Part shown: positions 60,798 to 64,000 of the stretch, piece by piece
Numbering within the stretch: the stretch's first letter is position 1
Layout: each line of letters starts with the position of its first letter
Assembly: GCA_963841715.1 (NCBI GenBank)
Contig: CAWJDP010000002.1
Coordinates: forward strand, 186,001-250,000
DNA from: DASPWW01 sp963841715
GTDB lineage: Bacteria > Actinomycetota > Thermoleophilia > Solirubrobacterales > 70-9
Reading direction: 5' to 3'
DNA length: 64,000 nucleotides
The notes under the pieces: model-generated
Database searches by the model: none
What the model was told of the DNA's origin: nothing
Seen by the model: the letters and a program-made list of their open reading frames with translations, nothing else
Translations under genes and position numbers: made by a program

Positions 60798-61731
60798 GCG
60801 TGGCACCCTATCGCTCGTCGTGAGAAAGGCAACTTGCCTGCTAATCGCGCTCTCGGCGGGGCTCGCCGCCGCCGCCGCGTGCATTGTTGGATGTGGGGGC
60901 GGCTCGAGCTCGAGCACACCGAGCTCGTCGGCGGCGTTCGACCAGCGCCGGGCGTTCGAGGACCTCAAGTCACAGGTCGCGTTCGGTCCGCGGCCCGCGG
61001 GATCGGCGGCGAACCGGCGCCAGGCTCGCTTCCTTGCTCGCCGGCTGCGCGGGTTGGGCGCCCGCGATGTCCGCATCCAGCGGCCGCACCGAAACGTCGT
61101 CGCGAGGATTCCCGGGACCGAGCCCGGGACGATCGTCATCGGCGCCCACCACGACACCAAGTCCGGGATCCCGGGCTTCGTCGGCGCCAACGACGGCGCC
61201 TCCGGCGTCGCGGTCGCGCTCGAGCTCGCGCGCCGGCTCGCGCCACGCGTCCAAGGGCCGTCGGTCGAGATCGCGCTGTTCGACGCCGAGGAGGCGCCCG
61301 GCAACTCGAGCTTCGCGGCGCGTGGAGACCGCGGCTCGCGCCAGTTCGTGCGCTACGCACGTGACGGGAAGCAGGGATCGCCGCGACTCGCGGACGTGCG
61401 CGCGATGGTGCTCCTCGACATGGTCGGCGACTGTGACCTGCGGATCCCGCGCGAGTCGAACTCCGACGCCGGGCTGTACGGCGATGTTGCCGCCGCGGGC
61501 GACGCGCGCGCGTTCACGGGGACCGACGGCGCGGTCGACGACGACCACATCCCGTTCGAGGACGCCGGAATCCCCGCCCTCGACCTGATCGACTTCGACT
61601 ACGGGCCCGGGCCGACGCCCGGGGCCTGGTGGCATACGCCGAAGGACCGCCTCGACAAGGTGTGCCCGTCGAGCCTCGGGACCGTCGGCCGCGCCGTGCT
61701 CGGGGCGCTTCCGGCGATCGGCTCGCGCTAA
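60796..61731 (+). CDS. M28-family metallopeptidase, lipoprotein
   Basis: Protein of 311 residues. A signal with a lipobox (ACIVGC) anchors it outside the membrane, and a Ser/Thr linker follows. Zinc ligands are visible: His/Asp in IVIGAHHDTKSG, Asp in GANDGASGVAVALELA, the Glu pair in LFDAEEAPGN, Asp in LLDMVGDCD, and the final His in AWWHTPKDRLDKV. The set fits aminopeptidases and glutaminyl-peptide cyclotransferases of the same fold. ATG 60796 overlaps the divergent wax-ester synthase start; GTG 60820 would give a tighter signal peptide. Its stop overlaps the convergent GH3 stop. Confidence 0.84.
   Translation: MRGTLSLVVRKATCLLIALSAGLAAAAACIVGCGGGSSSSTPSSSAAFDQRRAFEDLKSQVAFGPRPAGSAANRRQARFLARRLRGLGARDVRIQRPHRNVVARIPGTEPGTIVIGAHHDTKSGIPGFVGANDGASGVAVALELARRLAPRVQGPSVEIALFDAEEAPGNSSFAARGDRGSRQFVRYARDGKQGSPRLADVRAMVLLDMVGDCDLRIPRESNSDAGLYGDVAAAGDARAFTGTDGAVDDDHIPFEDAGIPALDLIDFDYGPGPTPGAWWHTPKDRLDKVCPSSLGTVGRAVLGALPAIGSR
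60805..60832 (-). promoter_or_regulatory. Promoter of the WS/DGAT gene with a palindrome over the -35
   Basis: On the minus strand TTGCCT (60832-60827), 16 bases and TAGGGT (60810-60805) form a housekeeping-type promoter 7 bases from ATG 60797. The -35 lies inside the perfect 13-base inverted repeat AGGCAA-C-TTGCCT (60827-60839), a candidate operator. Confidence 0.5.
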
Positions 61732-62903
61732 CCGGGCCGGTCGAGCTTGCGCTTCAGGGTCACGATCCGGACGTAGGCGCGCTCGAGGTTGGCGCGGTTG
61801 AGCTTGCCCTGCTTGACCGCGCGCTGGAGCTGCCCGGTCACCTGCGGTATCGGGTCGGTGCGTGCGTAGAGCAGTAGGTCGACGCCGGCGTGCGCCGCCG
61901 GGACGGCCGCCTCGACCGGCGTCAGCTTTGCGGCGCGGATCGCCCCGGCCTCGAGGTCGTCGCTGATCACGACGCCGCCGAAGCCGAGCTTTCGGCGCAG
62001 CAGCCCGTCGACGATCTGCGGCGCGAACACCGCCGGGCCGTGCCCGCCGTAGGCGGGATAGGTCGCGTTCGAGACCATCACGACCGCGATGCCGGCCGAG
62101 ATCGCGGCCTTGAACGGCTCAAGCTCGCGCGAGAACTCCCGCTTCGTCTCGGCGACGACGCTGGCGCCGAAGTCGGTGTCGTTGGGCGCCGATCCGAGGC
62201 CGGGGAAGTGCTTCGCGGTCGCCGCCACGCCGCCGGCGGCGAGCCCATCCGCGAACGCGGTCCCGAGCTTGGCGACGGTTCTCGGGTTGTCGCCGAACGA
62301 GCGCGCGGCGATGAACGAGCTCGACGACCGCGGGACGTCGAGGACGGGCGCGAGGTCGGCCGTGAACTCGAGCCGGCTGAGATAGCGCCCGGTCTTGCGA
62401 CCTTCGCTACGCGACTGCCCGGCGCTGCCGCTCGCCGCGATCTGACGCGGTGAGCGGGTCGGGGGACCCGCTGGAAGCCGCTTGATCAGCCCTCCCTCCT
62501 GGTCGATCGCGACGAGAAGCGAGGGATTGTGGCCCGCGTGCGCCGCCTTCTGGAGCTTCGAGATTTGCTTCGCGAGCAGCTTCGGGTTCTGGCTCGTGGG
62601 CGGGAACGCGATCACACCCCCGATCGACCCCTCGCGCGCCGCCCGCAGCAGCTGTGGCGTCGCGGTGCCGGCCATGTGGACCATCAGCCGCTGTCCCACG
62701 AGGCGCTTGACGGGGACGTCGCTCGCGTCGACGCCGCCGCCGGACCCTCCGCCGTCGAACACAGCCTTTCCGCCGAGGTAGACCACCGCGGCGACGGCCA
62801 CGAGCACGGTTAGCGCGGCCAGCCGGCGGCGGCGGTAAACGGACTGGCGCAGTCGGCGGCGCGGACGCCGCCGGCTGGCGGCCGGTGAGCGTCGAGTGGC
62901 CAT
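61728..62903 (-). CDS. Glycoside hydrolase family 3 protein (NagZ-like beta-N-acetylhexosaminidase)
   Basis: Protein of 391 residues with an N-terminal basic segment and one membrane helix or signal (LAALTVLVAVAAVVYLGG), so the enzyme is extracytoplasmic. GH3 motifs are SLLVAIDQEGGLIKRL, the KHFPGLGSAPNDTD block that includes the family's His-containing loop, and the nucleophile Asp in VVISDDLEAGA. It probably trims N-acetylglucosamine from peptidoglycan fragments. ATG 62903 has GAGGGG and GGAGG upstream; the frame is open to 62978 but would run into ispH. Confidence 0.87.
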   Translation of the reverse strand: MATRRSPAASRRRPRRRLRQSVYRRRRLAALTVLVAVAAVVYLGGKAVFDGGGSGGGVDASDVPVKRLVGQRLMVHMAGTATPQLLRAAREGSIGGVIAFPPTSQNPKLLAKQISKLQKAAHAGHNPSLLVAIDQEGGLIKRLPAGPPTRSPRQIAASGSAGQSRSEGRKTGRYLSRLEFTADLAPVLDVPRSSSSFIAARSFGDNPRTVAKLGTAFADGLAAGGVAATAKHFPGLGSAPNDTDFGASVVAETKREFSRELEPFKAAISAGIAVVMVSNATYPAYGGHGPAVFAPQIVDGLLRRKLGFGGVVISDDLEAGAIRAAKLTPVEAAVPAAHAGVDLLLYARTDPIPQVTGQLQRAVKQGKLNRANLERAYVRIVTLKRKLDRPG

Positions 62904-62943
62904 CCTCCGCCCCTCAAACGTAGCTCGCCGCGGGGCGCCTGGG

Positions 62944-62949
62944 TACCCT
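62944..62949 (+). promoter_or_regulatory. -10 box of a probable leaderless transcript (ispH)
   Basis: TACCCT ends 6 bases before GTG 62956, and no ribosome-binding site is present. Confidence 0.4.
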
Positions 62950-62955
62950 TTGTGC

Positions 62956-63927
62956 GTGCTCTCCGCCGCCTCAGGCACGGCCCCGAAGCGGGTTCTTCTC
63001 GCAGCGCCGCGCGGCTACTGCGCCGGCGTCGACCGCGCAGTCCAGACGGTTGAGCTTGCGCTCGAGCAATACGGGCCGCCCGTCTACGTGCGCAAGGAGA
63101 TCGTCCACAACAAGCACGTCGTCGAGCAGCTGACCGAGCGCGGCGCGATCTTCGTCGACCAGGAGACCGAGGTCCCCGAGGGGGAGCTCGTCGTCTTCTC
63201 AGCCCACGGGGTCGCCCCGAGCGTGCACGAGAACGCCGCCGTGCGCAGTCTGCGGACGATCGACGCTACGTGCCCGCTCGTGACCAAGGTCCACGTCGAG
63301 GCGCGCAAGTTCGCCGACGACGACTACACGATCGTGCTCATCGGCCACGAGGGCCACGAGGAGGTCGAGGGGACGACCGGCGAGGCGCCGAAGAACATCG
63401 TCCTCGTCCAGACCGAGGAGGACGCCGACCGGCTCGAGATCTCCGATCCCGACCGCGTCGCCTACATCACGCAAACGACGCTCTCGGTTGACGAGACGAC
63501 CGCAATCATCGCGCGGCTCAAGGAGCGCTTCCCGAACATCGTCGGCCCGAAGACCGACGACATCTGTTACGCGACGACGAACCGTCAGCAGGCGGTCAAG
63601 CAGCTCGCCCGCGAATGCGAGCTCGTGCTCGTGATCGGGTCGCGCAACTCGTCGAACTCGAACCGGCTCGTCGAGGTCGCGCGTGAGCACGGCGCGCGCT
63701 CACACCTGATCGACAACTCGCTTCAGGTCGAGGAGGACTGGCTTGAGGACGTCGAGACCGTCGGCGTCACCTCCGGCGCGAGCGCCCCCGAGGAGCTCGT
63801 CTCACAGCTCGTCGACTTCTTCCGCGATCGCGGCGCCGCCGAGGTCTGCGAGCTCCGCGTCGTCGACGAGGACGTGCGGTTCATGCTCCCCCGCGACATC
63901 CGGCCGACGGCCCCCGCCGCCCGGTAG
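62956..63927 (+). CDS. ispH: 4-hydroxy-3-methylbut-2-enyl diphosphate reductase
   Basis: Last enzyme of the MEP isoprenoid pathway, making IPP and DMAPP, 323 residues. The three cluster cysteines are Cys22 in APRGYCAGVDRA, TIDATCPLV and DDICYATTNRQ. HGVAPSVHENA, GHEGHEEVEGTTGEAP and TQTTLSVDET are conserved IspH segments. I chose GTG 62956, which places the start 21 residues before the first cysteine, the usual distance. An upstream ATG at 62896 would run across the divergent GH3 start. It is a single gene. Confidence 0.95.
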   Translation: MLSAASGTAPKRVLLAAPRGYCAGVDRAVQTVELALEQYGPPVYVRKEIVHNKHVVEQLTERGAIFVDQETEVPEGELVVFSAHGVAPSVHENAAVRSLRTIDATCPLVTKVHVEARKFADDDYTIVLIGHEGHEEVEGTTGEAPKNIVLVQTEEDADRLEISDPDRVAYITQTTLSVDETTAIIARLKERFPNIVGPKTDDICYATTNRQQAVKQLARECELVLVIGSRNSSNSNRLVEVAREHGARSHLIDNSLQVEEDWLEDVETVGVTSGASAPEELVSQLVDFFRDRGAAEVCELRVVDEDVRFMLPRDIRPTAPAAR

Positions 63928-63931
63928 CTCG

Positions 63932-64000
63932 TCAGGGGCCCGGCGGGCCTGGGTCGAAGCTCACCGACCAGATCCGCACGCCCCGGGCGGGCCGCAGCGC
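63932..64000 (-). CDS. C-terminal end of a minus-strand gene (continues beyond window)
   Basis: The minus strand is open from the window edge to a TGA at 63932-63934 and encodes RPARGVRIWSVSFDPGPPGP at its end. The gap to ispH is only 4 bases, as expected for a convergent gene here. With 22 residues I cannot name a family, and chance is possible. Confidence 0.35.
   Translation of the reverse strand, partial: ALRPARGVRIWSVSFDPGPPGP

Overview
The window is about 64 kb of very GC-rich, densely coding chromosomal DNA. It has short intergenic gaps, many GTG and TTG starts, many 1-4 base overlaps between neighbouring genes, and many -10 boxes placed 6-10 bases before a start codon (leaderless messages). 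The gene content fits a soil-type actinobacterium: a wax-ester synthase/DGAT protein, a MarP-like periplasmic protease, a large LCP (LytR-CpsA-Psr) protein, an RsbU-RsbW partner-switch protein and an ATP synthase alpha subunit with a C-terminal tail. A deep-branching class such as Thermoleophilia is my best guess, but this is inference. I saw no rRNA, tRNA, CRISPR array, insertion sequence or phage gene.

Layout. 1-5978: ATP synthase operon atpE(partial)-F-H-A-G-D-C. 6060-8146: a divergent pair of an alpha/beta hydrolase and an M20 amidohydrolase. 8143-13884: envelope sugar metabolism (LCP ligase, UDP-glucose dehydrogenase, sugar-nucleotide transferase, phosphoglucose/phosphomannose isomerase). 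13881-17268: MacB-type ABC exporter. 17350-21495: S-adenosylhomocysteinase, a second nucleotidyltransferase, two thioredoxin-fold proteins and homoserine kinase. 21636-25461: a compact four-gene cluster with a 38-residue peptide, an MvdD-like ATP-grasp ligase, a hybrid Mur ligase and a glycosyltransferase. I read this as a candidate graspetide-type (omega-ester/amide) RiPP locus with unusual partners. 25553-28517: polyamine-type ABC importer without its ATPase. 29062-33740: glutamate synthase large subunit, with one frameshift as sequenced.

33869-43008 holds an FHA protein, a lipoprotein, a PBP2-type transpeptidase divergent from a MarP-like protease, an HxlR regulator, an AIM24 protein, and a STAS protein convergent with a GAF-GAF-PP2C-HATPase protein. 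A sigma-B/sigma-F-like promoter lies in front of the last one. 43132-50260 carries a gamma-glutamylcyclotransferase-like gene and an AddAB-like helicase-nuclease pair. 50408-53517 holds small housekeeping and unknown genes (FxsA, a DUF59/MIP18 protein, HAD, SRPBCC). 53804-58087 looks more accessory: a GH clan A hydrolase, a pectinacetylesterase-like gene with a second frameshift, and NTF2-fold proteins. 58162-63927 carries a DMT transporter, the wax-ester synthase, an M28 peptidase, a GH3 beta-N-acetylhexosaminidase and ispH.

Two non-coding signals stand out. A 123-bp imperfect palindrome occurs twice (33745-33867 and 50861-50983), each time between convergent genes, and its stems carry compensatory base changes. 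Both disrupted genes (gltB and the pectinacetylesterase-like gene) are missing one base inside a homopolymer, which fits sequencing or assembly indels at least as well as real decay.
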